Assembly (NCBI GenBank): GCA_022496805.1
Contig: CM040093.1
Span: forward strand, 1,304,501 to 1,368,500
Length of the DNA: 64,000 bases
Reading direction: 5' to 3'
Origin: Pohlia nutans
Taxonomy: Eukaryota; Streptophyta; Bryopsida; Bryales; Mniaceae
In this document: positions 33,680 through 45,131 of the stretch, piece after piece
Numbering within the stretch: position 1 is the first letter of the stretch
Layout: every line of letters begins with the position of its first letter
Notes under the pieces: model-generated
Databases searched by the model: none
Told to the model about the DNA's origin: nothing
What the model saw: the letters and a program-made list of their open reading frames with translations, nothing else
Program-made: the position numbers and the translations under genes

Positions 33680-36600
33680 TCAACTCCTCATTGTCAGTTG
33701 AGTGGGATAGAGTACAGTTTGTTTCTGCCTGCTGCTTGCTTGAGAGTTGTCCCGGAGGACGTCTTTGCAAGCTTGCTCAAGCATAATCAGGAATTGCTTT
33801 ACGATCAGGAAGACCTTCAGAGGCTCGGAGTCATTCTTTGCTGCTTCATTGCCGTAGAAGTACACGTTGACCAGCTTCACTGCCTGCGCAACTTCGCTAA
33901 GCTCCTGCTGGACTGTTATGACGTCTGCCTCGGCGTCGTGGATGAAATTCTCCATCGTTTGTTGGAAGGTATCATCCCTTGCAAGGTCAATGGCTGGTTC
34001 AGGTGTCGTGTACCTGCCTTCTTCTACTTGCGCCTTGATTCTTTGGAATCCTTGCACCAGCGTCTGAACCAATTGTTGCAGCATATGCCAGTCGAAGCCA
34101 CCTGCTTTACTTACCGTGGCTAGTTCCACAGGTAACCCCATGACCATACCCATGCGCATTTTCATTTGCGCGTTCTCTGACTTCATGGCTGCCTCCAGGG
34201 TTGCAGAAAAATCGGATACATTCGGTGATGCAGGTGACAAAGGTGTGTTGCTGTTCGCATCCTTGCCAGCCAATCGAGCTAAGTATGCAGACTCTGATTT
34301 GTTGATCTCTCGTATGACGAAATGAAGTAGCGTTGTTTTGTTGTCAATTCCTTTGACGTCGGCAAGTTTGAGAAGAGAGTCCAGTTTGAATGCTTGAGCA
34401 TCACCACGATACGTGCCCATGTTGAGACGATTGCCAGTTTTCAACACCGCTTCTAGGAGCTTTCGGAATGTCCGACTTTCTTTCAGGTCCTTACTTGCCA
34501 CCTTCGTGATGAGCACCAGTTTAGATAACAATCAAATTCTTAAAAGAGACCTTGTAATGCTACAGGGAAATGGCATACAATTCCAACAGGGATTGTTGTA
34601 CATATTACCAGGGAGAACTGATGCAGGAGTGGCAGGAAGAGGTTTACTATTGGAAATATACGTAGTGATACGTATATACGCATGCGTAGTGATACGGATA
34701 GGCTAGTGTAGTATCTACGGTCGACAGTCATCTTCGTATGGCGGGCCAGAAACCCCTGCAGGCTAGTTTTGTGTGTTACGGTTACCTGTCTTTCTCTCTC
34801 TCTGTTTGGCGCGTTCGTATGTGTTCTTGGAGCTTAGATGTTTGATGCGTTCATGAGAGATTGTCCGTATGTGTCAGACTAGGGAAACCTGGTGTTGTAC
34901 AAGCGTTGCTATTAATTCATGAGTTCAGTTTGCAGGACATATGGTGTGGAATCTTGTCACTCTTTGCATTGAGTATTAAGTCCGTAGTCACTGTGCGTAA
35001 TGTGCCTACAATAGGTTATGGGCCCACGACGTTTGTCTTAAAAGCTGCGGTCCGGACAAAGTGTCAGAACAGTACTCTAGCAAAGTACCTGAAGTACAGA
35101 CACGATGGATTAGCCGGTTCCTGATCGGTTTCTCATTTCGTGAGGGTTTCTTTTTGATTCGGTAGATTGGCGGTTGATTCTTGATTGTGTGTTTTTCTTT
35201 TCTTGATCGATTGTCTGTTGACTTGTCTTTTGTTCTAGGTTCAAGTCCTGCAACTGTTACTTGTTTTTTCGTTACGTGTTCTTGAATCTTGATTGCGTGA
35301 TTAAATTCAGTAGCCGTGATACGTTGAGTAATTCATCCTTTCTGTATTCCATCTTGAGCTATGGCAGATTCCAAGCTTGATTTAGGAAATATAGACCGGT
35401 TCAATGGTGAGAACTACCATCTTTGGCAGTTTCAGATGCGTGCAGTTTTCCTGGGAAAGGAACTTATGTCGATCGTAGATGGTACAGAGGTCAAACCAGA
35501 AAATCCTGGTCCAGAGCAACTTGCTTGGATCAAGAAAGATAATCAGGGTATTAGCATCTTGTGTCAAGTCCTTGACAAGAAATACCTGCAGCATGTAGTT
35601 AGTTGTACCACATCACACGCTATGTGGGCAAAGTTAAGGCTCATTAATGAGCAAGATGCCAGTGAAAGTGTGCACGCCTTGCACCAGAAGTTTTACAAAT
35701 GCAACCTCGCTGAAGGAGAAAGCATTGCATCGTTCATCAGTAATATAGAGGTGATTGTGAATCAGTTAAAAAGCCGAGGAGATATAACGTTCACAGAGAA
35801 TGCCGTTATAGCTAAAGTCATGAGTTCGCTGCCGGCCGGCTACGACAACGTCTTGAGTGCTTGGAATACGACAGCTGATGCTTCGAAGACTCTTAATGTT
35901 CTCAGTCTGCGCATGTACCAGCAGGAGGCGCGACTGAAGAACAGGCAGAAGATAGAGAAGGTCACTGCCTTCACAGCCACTGCACCTAAGAACACTAGTA
36001 AAGACTCAAAGGGATTGGAGGTGTGTCGATACACGCTGCTGGCATTGGTGATATTCAAATTAGTGTCAAGTTAGACGGTGGTTATGAGAACGCGATTCTT
36101 AAAGATGTTTTGTACGTCCCTGGCCTTAGACGAAGCCTTTTCTCATGCTATAAGGCGGCACAGAAAGACATTGTCACAGTTCTTGCGAAAGATGGATGTT
36201 AGCTTATTCACAACGGCAATGTCATTATGACTGGTGTTGTTCGTAATCAGATGTATCAGTTGGAGATTGTTGCTGTTAGCAAGGGAGATGTAGGAAATAT
36301 GGCGTGTACAGCACAATCATTTGGCATAGAGACCAAGAAGGCTAGTACTCAGCCACTTGAGCGCTGGCACCGCAGACTTGCTCATCTGAATCATGGCATG
36401 ATCAGAAGCATGGCTTCTACAGGCATGGTAGATGGACTTTTTCTTCAAGGCGGGGAGGTTCAAGAATTTTGTGTAGGATGTGCTTACGGGAAGAATCACC
36501 GTAACAGTTTCCCTTGGAACGATCCAAGACCTCGATCAGAGTCACCAGGCGATCTCGTCCATGCCGATCTTTGTGGTCCGATGCATGTTCCCAGTATCGG

Positions 36601-39600
36601 AGGAGCTTTGTATTTTTCTTTATTCAAAGATGATGCCACAGGGTACCGTATAGTGGAATGCCTCCACACAAAGTCTGATACATTTGACTCATTTCGGAGA
36701 TTCCTCTCTCGGCTTAAGCGAGAAACAGGACAGACGGTAAAAATCCTTCGGAGTGATAATGGGTCTGAGTATACCAATCATCGTTTCACCAGCTTTCTTG
36801 AAGATGAAGGCATTGGACAGGAGTTCACAGTCGCTTACACTCCTGAGCAGAACGGAGCTTCTGAAAGGGACAATCGAACGATTGTCGAGGCAGCCCGCAG
36901 CATGCTCCACGCTAGCAATCTGAACGAGCGTTTTTGGGGAGAAGCAGTTATGACTGCAACGTATATTCTAAACCGTACCGGTACTCGCACATTGAACAGG
37001 ATCACTCCTTTCGAAGCCTGGCATGGATCGAAGCCTTCAGTTGGCCACATTAGAGTATTCGGATCTGATGCCTACATCCATATTCCAAAGGAGCTGCGGA
37101 ACAAATTTGATCCCAAGAGCAAGAAGGGCATTCTTGTTGGATATTCCGACAGTCGCAAGGCTTACCGTGTGTGGGACGTGGCAGCCCGAAAAGTCGTCGA
37201 AGCACGTGATGTGCTTATCAACGAAATGCCGGTTCCCGATCCAGCGTCCAATGGCGTTGGTCGCATTGTCGAAGAGTGGGCACCAGCTTCCGTCCCACTC
37301 GGTCCGATTATACTCGACCATGCCGTCCCTGTAGCAGGAGTTGCTTCGCCAAACAGAGAGATCTCTCCTAGCTCGCCACGATCACGCTCGTCGAATGCCG
37401 ATGACGATCAACACCATGTTGCTTTAGACGGTCTCATTGCTGCCACTTGGGATGATATGCCAGGCCTCGGCGATGCACCGGTCGAAGTGGGAGATGGACC
37501 AGCAGTGGAAGATGAACCAACAGTGGGAGATCACTTAGCAGTGGGAGATGAGCTAACAGTGGGAGCAGTGGGAGATGCACCAGTAGTGGGAGCAGTGGGA
37601 GATGAACCGCACGGAGCTCTTGCAGTTGAATTACCTGAAGTTGCTCCGCTCCCACCTCGCAATCGTCAGCCGTCTGTTCGCCACGGTGACTGGGTATACC
37701 CAATTTCTCGCAATTCCTATGCATGTATCGCAAATACTCTTGTCCCGGATGACCCGCTCACGTATCAAGAAGCCATGAACTCGGATCAGCGTGCGCAGTG
37801 GCAACTGGCCATGCAAGAAGAAATCAATTCCCTAATGGAGAACGGCACATGGGAATATCAACCGTTACCGCCAAATCGTCGAGCCATTCAAAATAAATGG
37901 GTGTTCAAACAAAAGTTGGCTATAGATGGAAGCGTGGCGAGATACAAAGCAAGACTTGTGGCCAAAGGTTTCACTCAGCGTGAGGGAGTGGACTATAAAG
38001 AGACGTTTAGCCCGGTCATCAAATTTGATTCTATTCGGGCTATCCTTGCTGTAGCTGCCGCTGAAGATATGAATATTACTCAATTCGATGTGCGCACCGC
38101 TTTCTTGTACGGTGAAATTGAGGAAGAAATTTACATGTCCCAGCCTGTTGGATTCGAAGACCCGCAGTATGATGGCCTTGTTTGTCGTCTTCGCAAGGCA
38201 CTCTACGGCCTGAAACAATCATCACGCGTTTGGAACAAGCGCTTCACAGCGTTTCTCAAAGAGTTCCAGTTGCAAGCTGCAACAGCTGACGGTTGTGTGT
38301 ACCTTACTCGCACCAGCCCCCGCTTACTCATCACTCTCTTTGTCGACGATGGGATGGCTATCAGCTGTGTCGACGATCAAGTGACGCACATTTTATCTTT
38401 CATGGGAGATGCGTTCCACATCACCACTGGCGACCCGGAGTTTTATGTTGGCTTGCATATAGTACGCGATCGACAGCAACGCCTCATTCACATCGATCAG
38501 GAGCGTTACATCCTTGCCAAACTCAGGAAGTACGGTTTCGACGACTGCCATCCTGTGGCAGTTCCTGCCGACCCCTGCAGTGCAGCACAATTGCATGTCG
38601 ATGGTGCGCTTGGAGAAGAGCCGTTTGAGCCGACCTTTCCTTATCAAGAATGTGTCGGTGCCTGGCAATGGGCAGCAACAGGCACACGTCCCGACATTGC
38701 TTACAGCATCAGTCGTGCCGGACAGTTTAGTGCCTCTCCCCGCAGCCCTCATGTTTCTGCCCTCAAACGCGTCATGAAATATCTTCGAGGATCAGCCAAT
38801 CTTCGACTTACCTACGGTGGTGTGCATCGCAGTAACGTGCTTACGGCTCACTGTGACTCCGACTTTGCAATGGATCTCGATGATCGAAAATCTCGATCCG
38901 GTTTTGTGTTGATGCTTAACGGTGGACCTGTTGCCTGGGGGTCGAAGAAGCAAACCACCACAGCCAGTAGCACTACTGAGGCCGAATACTATGCTGCCCA
39001 TCGAGCGTCCCGCGAGATTCGTTGGATGCGACGTCTGCTTGGAGATATTGGTTTTACTCAGCTCAATCCTACCGTTCTTCACACAGATAATCAGTCTGCG
39101 ATTCGGTTGATTCGCAACCCGGAGTTCCATCAGCGTACAAAGCACATTGACATCAAATTCCATGTCATTCGTGAATATTATGAGAATGGAGATATTGATG
39201 TCCAGTATATTTCTACAGATGACAACATTGCTGATCTTCTCACCAAGCCTTTGCCTCGGGATCGGTTTCAGCGCCTTCGATCCCAACTTAGTCTTGGTGC
39301 ACCAGCTTGAGCCTTCCTCTACATCACTACGATGCGAGTGGGAGTATTGGAAATATACGTAGTGATACGTATATATGCATGCGTAGTGATACGGATAGGC
39401 TAGTGTAGTATCTACGGTCGACAGTCATCTTCGTATGGCGGGCCAGAAACCCCTGCAGGCTAGTTTTGTGTGTTACGGTTACCTGTCTTTCTCTCTCTCT
39501 GTTTGGCGCGTTCGTATGCGTTCTTGGAGCTTAGATGTTTGATGCGTTCATGAGAGATTGTCCGTATGTGTCAGACTAGGGAAACCTGGTGTTGTACAAG

Positions 39601-42600
39601 CGTTGCTATTAATTCATGAGTTCAGTTTGCAGGACATATGGTGTGGAATCTTGTCACTCTTTGCATTGAGTATTAAGTCCGTAGTCACTGTGCGTAATGT
39701 GCCTACAATATTTACAGGTGGATTTTAAAATACCAGGCTCGGAAATACAAGGAATAACAGAATGCAGACCTACCTTCAGAGTTTCAAGGGACTCCTTTGC
39801 ACTTGGGAGATCTTCCTTGTACTGCGCTCTGTACTGTACAACATAGCTTCAAGTCTTAACCATGCGTTCGGCACGCTCAATACTGCGTAGATGAAACGAT
39901 CCGCCGGACCAAGACTAGCTTCCTCTCCACCAAATTTCTGAAATTTCCTCTTTTCTTCATCTGATGGGGCTACTTTGACCAAGATTTCAAGGATTTCAGC
40001 ACTCAGGCCTTCACCTGCAAGTATTTGGAGGAAAGCAATCAATTACAGGCTTAGAAAGCACAGGGCTAGCAGTAGTATAACATTGCTTAAAGAAAAATCC
40101 ACTCGAGACCATGCTTCGACATATACTCTCAACTGAATGGAGTTTGTCCCGCGACATTTCATACGGCACCTGCACCGAGCTGGACTCTTATTTAACTCAG
40201 GGACCAATATGCTCAGGATTCGGAACGCCAGGTCCAAAGCGTCTACGGTAGCATTGGTATCAGATCTTACCCTCAAGCAACGCATCACTAACTTCCATCC
40301 TTGTTAATCCCAACGCACGAAGCTGAATTCCTAAATTGTGAGCCTTCCTTTGATCCAATATTCCCTTGTTGTCCGGTCTGTTAGAGGATGAAGCTTTTTG
40401 GGTTGACCTTTTAGTGGGGCTAGTTTTCTGGATTCCAAACATGGCCTCCAGCGAATGTGGGTCAAGCCTGGACACAAAACCACCAACCTAGTCAATGTTC
40501 ATGATCATGTCTCCATCCTCCAGCCAGATGTATAGATCTGAGAGTAGTGCAGGTTTGGCAAAGACCCTCCGGAGCATTTTGAAGTTTGGATTGCAGTACC
40601 GTTGCTGTTTGCAGCAGAAGTGACAGTTCAAGGGAAAGAAAAAAAACTACTTACTGAAATGAGGTATTCAGCTTATTCCACACCACGTATTTATCTGAGG
40701 TAGTCTTCACTTTATCCCAGTGAAGAGGCTTTAACTGCTTCGGTGGTCCTTGATCACCTGACGATGTCCTTGACGTGTTCAACGGCCTCAATGCAGGGAG
40801 TGGTGTTGGGAGGTTGCTTCCTCTTCCTCCCGGAGGTAAATTAGGAGTTCCACCTTGAGGTGGGGGTGGTGGTGGAGGGCCTTTTTCAACCGGAGGTGGT
40901 GTAGATTTTTTGCTTCCAGAAGGTAATGGAGGTGCAGGACTACTTCTACTAGGAGGGGGTGGAGGCGGAGGTGGAGGGTTGAGGCTTTTACCACCTGGCG
41001 GTTTACCTCTTCCAATTCCAGGAGGCGGCGGCGGAGGAGGAGGAGGTGCTCGCAGATGAGTGAAAAGATCGGACTCTGCAGATGAATCTCCACCATTGGT
41101 AACTGAATTTGTCTTGTGAAAGACCTCCACCTTTCCAGCAGCTGGGAGGGACAAAGGAGCTATACGGGAACTCTCATCCTCTTCATTTATGGGAAAACCT
41201 GAGCCAGGCACTGCTGGTCCCATGGCTTCACCAGTCTTAGACGGACGGCCAGAGCTCATACCTTCTGTTTTAGGTGACGAAGGAGATACGGGTGTGGACC
41301 AGCCACCACTACCCGTGTCCTCATTTGGTGTAAACTGCTGAATGTAATCCTGGAAATTGGGAAATGCAACATCCGGATGTTCTACGAGTATTACTGGCAG
41401 GGCTGAAACCTGAGGTGGAGCAGGTAGGGCAGGCGGCCCCGGGGTTGGAGCGCTGACAAAACTTGACTTGATTGGAGCATTAGGTTTCTTTGGCTTTGAA
41501 TTTCGTTTCCATCCAACTGGATATGGATCCATAACTTCCTCAAACTTTGAATTTCGGCTGTGGAGATTTGGTTGCGGCTTTTGAGCAATTGCACTCCCAA
41601 GTTTTTCGAAATCTTGTCGTATTTGGGAGAATGAATTATCGGGTGCTGCCAGAGTAGAGTTGGGCAAGCTGCTGGAAACTCCGACCTGATCTGCAGCTGC
41701 CTCTTGTCGTGGGAGATCTGCGCTTGATGCGTTCAATCTAAGAGGAGTAGACGATGGTGTAGTGGGCGCTGTGTTGAAGCTCAACACTCCATTTCCCTGG
41801 CCTGGAAGTGCTCCACCATCCCCTGTTCCTATTTTCGTTAACGCAGGCATGGTGGGATATGGGAACAATTCGTTTCTCACTGCACCTGGCTCGGAAAGAT
41901 TAATCTCAAACAAGTCCGCACTGCTCAGGGACAAATCCTCCCCATCACGGGCCTGTTTTATGTCTGTCAGCTGCATACCATCTTGGAGGGTAGGTCTAGA
42001 GATTGTATGGTGCTTCACATTTTCTTTTAGCTTGGGGTTACTGGCAGAAACATCAACCGAAACTGGGAGAGAGTCGTCACCGTAAAGAAGGGGTTTCTCT
42101 CTGACCGCTACTATTTTTCGTATCATGCGCTTGCGGTAGATACAAAATGCTATCAACGCCAGAACAAGTGTTGAAACTACACTCACCACGACAGCAATGA
42201 TGATGGTTGACACCCGAGTACGGGGTGTCGGAGACTGGGCAACTGGGGGCGATGGCGAAGGTTGAACTTGAAGCAAACGTCTCATTAGTACTAGCTGGTT
42301 TACAGCGTGCCAATCTGCTGTTTTCAGTACCTGCAGAGAAAAGAAAAAAGAAGACAGCATTCAGAACCATTCACCGTGAATATCTATCTAAATTCTTTGT
42401 CGACGCATCTACGACGAGGTATTTCATTACTGTACGCAGCAGTTCAAAACGCGCTTTGAATAGTGATCCTCAAATGCAAGAAACTACTAGAATTCATCTC
42501 CATTACTACCTGAAAGACTGGTTGAGGAATCTAAACATGACCTAAACAGAAGCTTACGATGAACCTGAGAATGATTCTCTCTTACCGCATTGTTTGGTTT

Positions 42601-42822
42601 CAAAGTGATCTCTTCCATCCTGGTCCCTGTGACCTCTTCATAAGATTGCTCACTAACATATCCGCGCAGGCGAAAGGGGTCTTTAAGCACCGGTTTTTCC
42701 GAAGATTGGCAAGACGAGTACACAACCCCTTGTGTCCGTTCTTCCACAGAGAGTGAAAAAAAGAAGGGGCTGCAACATAGGAGAAACAGCAATTGGGAGA
42801 GCGCAACACCGACCTTCCCCAT
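33680..42822 (-). CDS. Class I plant formin (FH1-FH2), frame broken in FH2
   Basis: Actin nucleator/elongator at membranes. Exons (minus strand): 42822-42586, 42330-40655, 40467-40271, 40014-39774, 34501-33680. A hydrophobic signal peptide opens the protein, a transmembrane segment lies near residues 119-144 followed by YRKR, then a ~300-residue cytosolic linker, FH1 runs of up to nine prolines, and FH2 starting near KPLHWDKVKTT with GNRLNMGTYRGDAQAF in the last exon. This is the class I layout anchoring actin across the plasma membrane. All junction phases agree except exon 4, where a tandem TACAG duplication (minus strand, ~39832-39841) shifts the frame and leads to TGA at the exon end. Without it the protein would be ~1055 aa with family-typical spacing. 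The last intron hosts the copia element. The gene may be a recent pseudogene or the duplication an assembly error. Confidence 0.88.
34648..35013 (+). repeat. 5' LTR of copia element
   Basis: 366 bp, starting TATTGG and ending CAATA (5-bp inverted ends TATTG/CAATA rather than the common TG...CA). It contains a near-duplicate CGTAGTGATACGTATA / CGTAGTGATACGGATA close to the start, possibly part of the promoter region. It differs from the 3' LTR at two sites (C/T near 34679 and T/C near 34820). Confidence 0.95.
35014..35031 (+). promoter_or_regulatory. Primer binding site complementary to initiator tRNA-Met anticodon arm
   Basis: GGTTATGGGCCCAC immediately follows the 5' LTR. From memory it is complementary to the anticodon stem-loop of plant initiator tRNA-Met (GTGGGCCCATAACC), not to its 3' end (which gives TGGTATCAGAGC in most plant copia elements). 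This resembles Drosophila copia, which primes from a tRNA-iMet 5' half fragment. Confidence 0.8.
35361..36074 (+). pseudogene. Copia gag, truncated before the zinc knuckle
   Basis: Opens with ATG 35361 and runs 237 codons. The N-terminal part is a typical copia capsid region (FNGENYHLWQFQM, MWAKLRLI, SLPAGYDNVLSAW). No CX2CX4HX4C knuckle is found before the frame closes. From ~36019 the sequence continues in the next frame with protease-distal sequence (AGIGDIQISVKLDGG, ILKDVLYVPGLRRSLFSC), so the zinc knuckle and the D-S/T-G protease active site appear to have been deleted together with a frame change. Confidence 0.85.
36203..39310 (+). pseudogene. Copia pol: integrase, reverse transcriptase, RNase H
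   Basis: A ~1035-codon frame open after a nonsense codon TAG at 36200-36202. Numbered from ATG 36227: an H-H-C-C integrase zinc domain (HRRLAHL ... CVGCAYGKNH), the DDE core (DLCGPM, LRSDNGSEY, PEQNGASERDN), a ~55-residue Val/Gly/Asp-rich repeat (codons at ~37470-37610), reverse transcriptase (NKWVFKQK ... FDVRTAFLYG ... LFVDDG) and RNase H (DSDFAMDLDDRKSRSG ... TEAEYYAA ... HTDNQSAI). All signature residues I checked are present. The lesions are confined to gag-protease and the single upstream stop, so the enzyme part looks intact but poorly expressible. Confidence 0.93.
39334..39344 (+). promoter_or_regulatory. Polypurine tract of copia element
   Basis: Purine-rich GCGAGTGGGAG directly before the 3' LTR start at 39345, the expected plus-strand primer position. 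Confidence 0.75.
39345..39710 (+). repeat. 3' LTR of copia element
   Basis: 366 bp, same ends as the 5' LTR and two differences from it. It is followed by the TTTAC duplication, after which the formin intron resumes 58 bases before the splice donor of exon 4 (minus strand). Confidence 0.95.
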
Positions 42823-44135
42823 CTCCACATGTGAGCCACCCTTGACTTCTCCAATCCAAAATAATTCAATTGCAACACTCCATTACGCGAACCCAAAGCT
42901 CTCGGAACCCTCCAAGTTCCAGAAAATATTGAGATTCAATCGACCCGTAATGCCATTCATCTTACTCGTACTGCCAGTAGCTCTCTTGTCGGTGCGTACA
43001 ATCAACGGGGCTAGTTCCGGAAACTTCAGACTGACTGTAGTAAACCAACACCTTCAATTCTGCAGACACTGAAAAGATTACTAGGAGCTCCTAAACCACC
43101 CGGCCCGAATGTTCTAGGATTCGGCATGAACACGAAGAACTGGAGAAAACAAACCGGCATCTCCGCAGATGAAGTACACCATCGTTGGTGGTGAGACGGA
43201 GGTCGAGCAGAGAAGCCGCGTATTGCAGCAGCAGCACCACCACCACCACCACCTGACTTGCACGACCGGGAAAGAAGAAAAGAACAGAAGCTGGAAAAGA
43301 AAATTGCAATCACCTGTGATGGAACACTTGAGGGATGGCAACGGGGGCCTGGAGGCAGCAAGCAAGCAATTAAGCAAGCGTGTGTGCCATTTGCAAATGG
43401 CAGAAGAAGGTGATCGAAGAATCAATCATGCATGGAAGTTGAGCAGGAGCAGCTCTCACGCATGAAATGGAATTGCACAGCCTGCCTGCCTGCCTGCGGT
43501 TTCTGGGAAAGCAAGGCTAGCGGGTATTGAAGTAGTCAGTCCGTCGTGCACGCGGCCACCGATGATCTCCAGCCCACAAGTGGCTGGCCCACGAAGGGCC
43601 GGACATTTCAACCCTTCCGTTCAGTTAGGCCTTCCTTCAGTTCATTAGCGCCTCACGGATGAAAAAGCGTCCACCTCCCTCGTCTTTCGCTTCTGAACTG
43701 TACTGTACTGTACTGTACACACTTCCATGGGCGACTGCCTGACGTTTCTCTAGTGCTCAAAGACAAGCTTTTACACAAGTGTTTCGGGACTTTGGGGACC
43801 AAGTTCCAAATTTCAAGTGAGCTTTTGAGAAAAAAGTGGAAGAGGGTTCTCGGGCCCTCGACTTCATGGCAACTTCTCCCTAACCAATCAAATTTGTTCG
43901 TGTTCAAGTCCATCCATGGAAGTGTGCACCCCTTCGTGACTGGGTATGAGACAAATTGTAATACCACTTTTCCCTTCCTCTTGCTTAATTCCATAGGCAA
44001 CTTCTCAAACTCATGGAAGTTGCCTTTAATTCTTTTAATCTAAAGTGATTACTTTTATGAGCTCAAGATTTTGATAGTGAAGATATCTTCAGCTTTTGAA
44101 GATATAATTTAGAACCACAATATAATTGGACCATT
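42823..44135. other. Formin upstream region and intergenic DNA
   Basis: Contains the formin promoter and leader (minus strand). A (CAC)n tract at about 43232-43251 generates a spurious poly-His frame. A TGTAC repeat (ACTGTACTGTACTGTAC) lies near 43697-43713. No further gene was recognised; a 96-codon plus-strand frame at 43753-44043 has no family resemblance. Confidence 0.5.
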
Positions 44136-44482
44136 ACACTAAAATTTTGATTTAGTCTCTAGCACAGTATTTCTCAGTATGTACACTATTTGACTTATTG
44201 GAGATATTGAGTGTCCTTGTAAAAAAATTAAAATGCTAAAAATGCTAAAAACTTCAAGAAAACCTTCTGGATAGAGTGTTCTAATTATGAATGGGAAATT
44301 TATAATAAGCATGCCATGCCAGCTCATATCACTTTCATCACCTAAAAGGAACATGACACTTTTAGTAGAAGTGAGAATGACAAGTGGCAAACTTCTATAT
44401 ATTGTAGAGATACTATCCCTTTAAACAAATTGTAGTAAAAGATATCTATTCTCACTGAACGCTAAATTACAATTTTAGTGTA
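44136..44482. mobile_element. Small MITE with TACACTAAAATT ends
   Basis: Bounded by TACACTAAAATT and its perfect complement AATTTTAGTGTA (347 bp). The interior is related to 6880-7180 (GTGTTCTA, GCATGCCA, TCACTTTCATCACC, AAGTGGCAAACTTC). Target duplication is not clear. Non-coding. Confidence 0.7.
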
Positions 44483-44549
44483 GTTCCTCCCCTAGAGTAA
44501 TTGCACAGAAAGGTGTATGGTACATTCTATGGCATGAACCATTATTGGA

Positions 44550-45131
44550 TTAACCCCTAAACGTCATAGCGTCCAGTTTCTGGACCACTAACATATTCAA
44601 ACCCACCCTACGTTCTCATCAATGTTTAGATGAAAGTCATCCATTATTTTGGAGATACTTCACCAAGTTGTTGTCCTATCTAGTGGTTGGATTTAATCAT
44701 ACTTGAGTACATATTTTTCTAAAATTACAAATGTAGAAGTATGTCAAGTCGTTGACCAAGCCAAAATTGCATTGTAGTTCAAAAGTGGCCTCGCAAAAAT
44801 GAGGTCATAGATTTAAGAACCAAAAAATTTCAAAGAATCACCACCTTTAAGAGTATCTCATTTCAAATTCATTCCAACAAATTTTACTCAAAAAATATTA
44901 AAATTTTGTTTGTAATCGGATTTAGAAGGAATTTTAAATTTTAACTATCAAATTTTATAATTAAATATTGGTGATAGTATTGGTGAATGGAACGTACAGA
45001 TGGAATCTAAAATTCAAAATCTAGAACTTTCATTTGTATATCAATTCCAAAATATTCTTCTAAATAGAATTTAATGATGATTTTTCTCAAATTGTCAATT
45101 CCAGGGACACCCTGATACGTTTAGGGGTTAA
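44550..45131. mobile_element. TTAA-flanked miniature element (family A), second copy
   Basis: 582 bp. Starts TTAACCCCTAAACGTC followed by the GCGTCCAGTTTCTGGAC hairpin, and ends GATACGTTTAGGGGTTAA. Both ends match 5955-6501. Near the right end the interior (GATGGAATCTAAAATTCAAAA) is the inverted relative of family B elements, linking the two groups. Confidence 0.9.

Larger units (their letters stand above)
34648..39710 (+). mobile_element. Copia (Ty1) LTR retrotransposon, recent, internally deleted
   Basis: A 5063-bp element bounded by two 366-bp LTRs (34648-35013 and 39345-39710) and a 5-bp target duplication TTTAC (34643-34647, 39711-39715). Domain order gag, (protease remnant), integrase, reverse transcriptase, RNase H is the copia order. 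It lies in the last intron of the formin gene, antisense to it. The LTRs differ at only two positions by my comparison, so insertion is recent. The element is not autonomous: the nucleic-acid-binding knuckle and protease active site are missing, and one nonsense codon precedes integrase. Confidence 0.96.

Noticed and set aside
36317..39286. Antisense open frames of 60-164 codons within the copia pol region
   Set aside because: Shadows of the sense pol frame on the opposite strand.
43169..43465. 98-codon frame with a poly-His run
   Set aside because: Produced by a (CAC)n microsatellite upstream of the formin gene.
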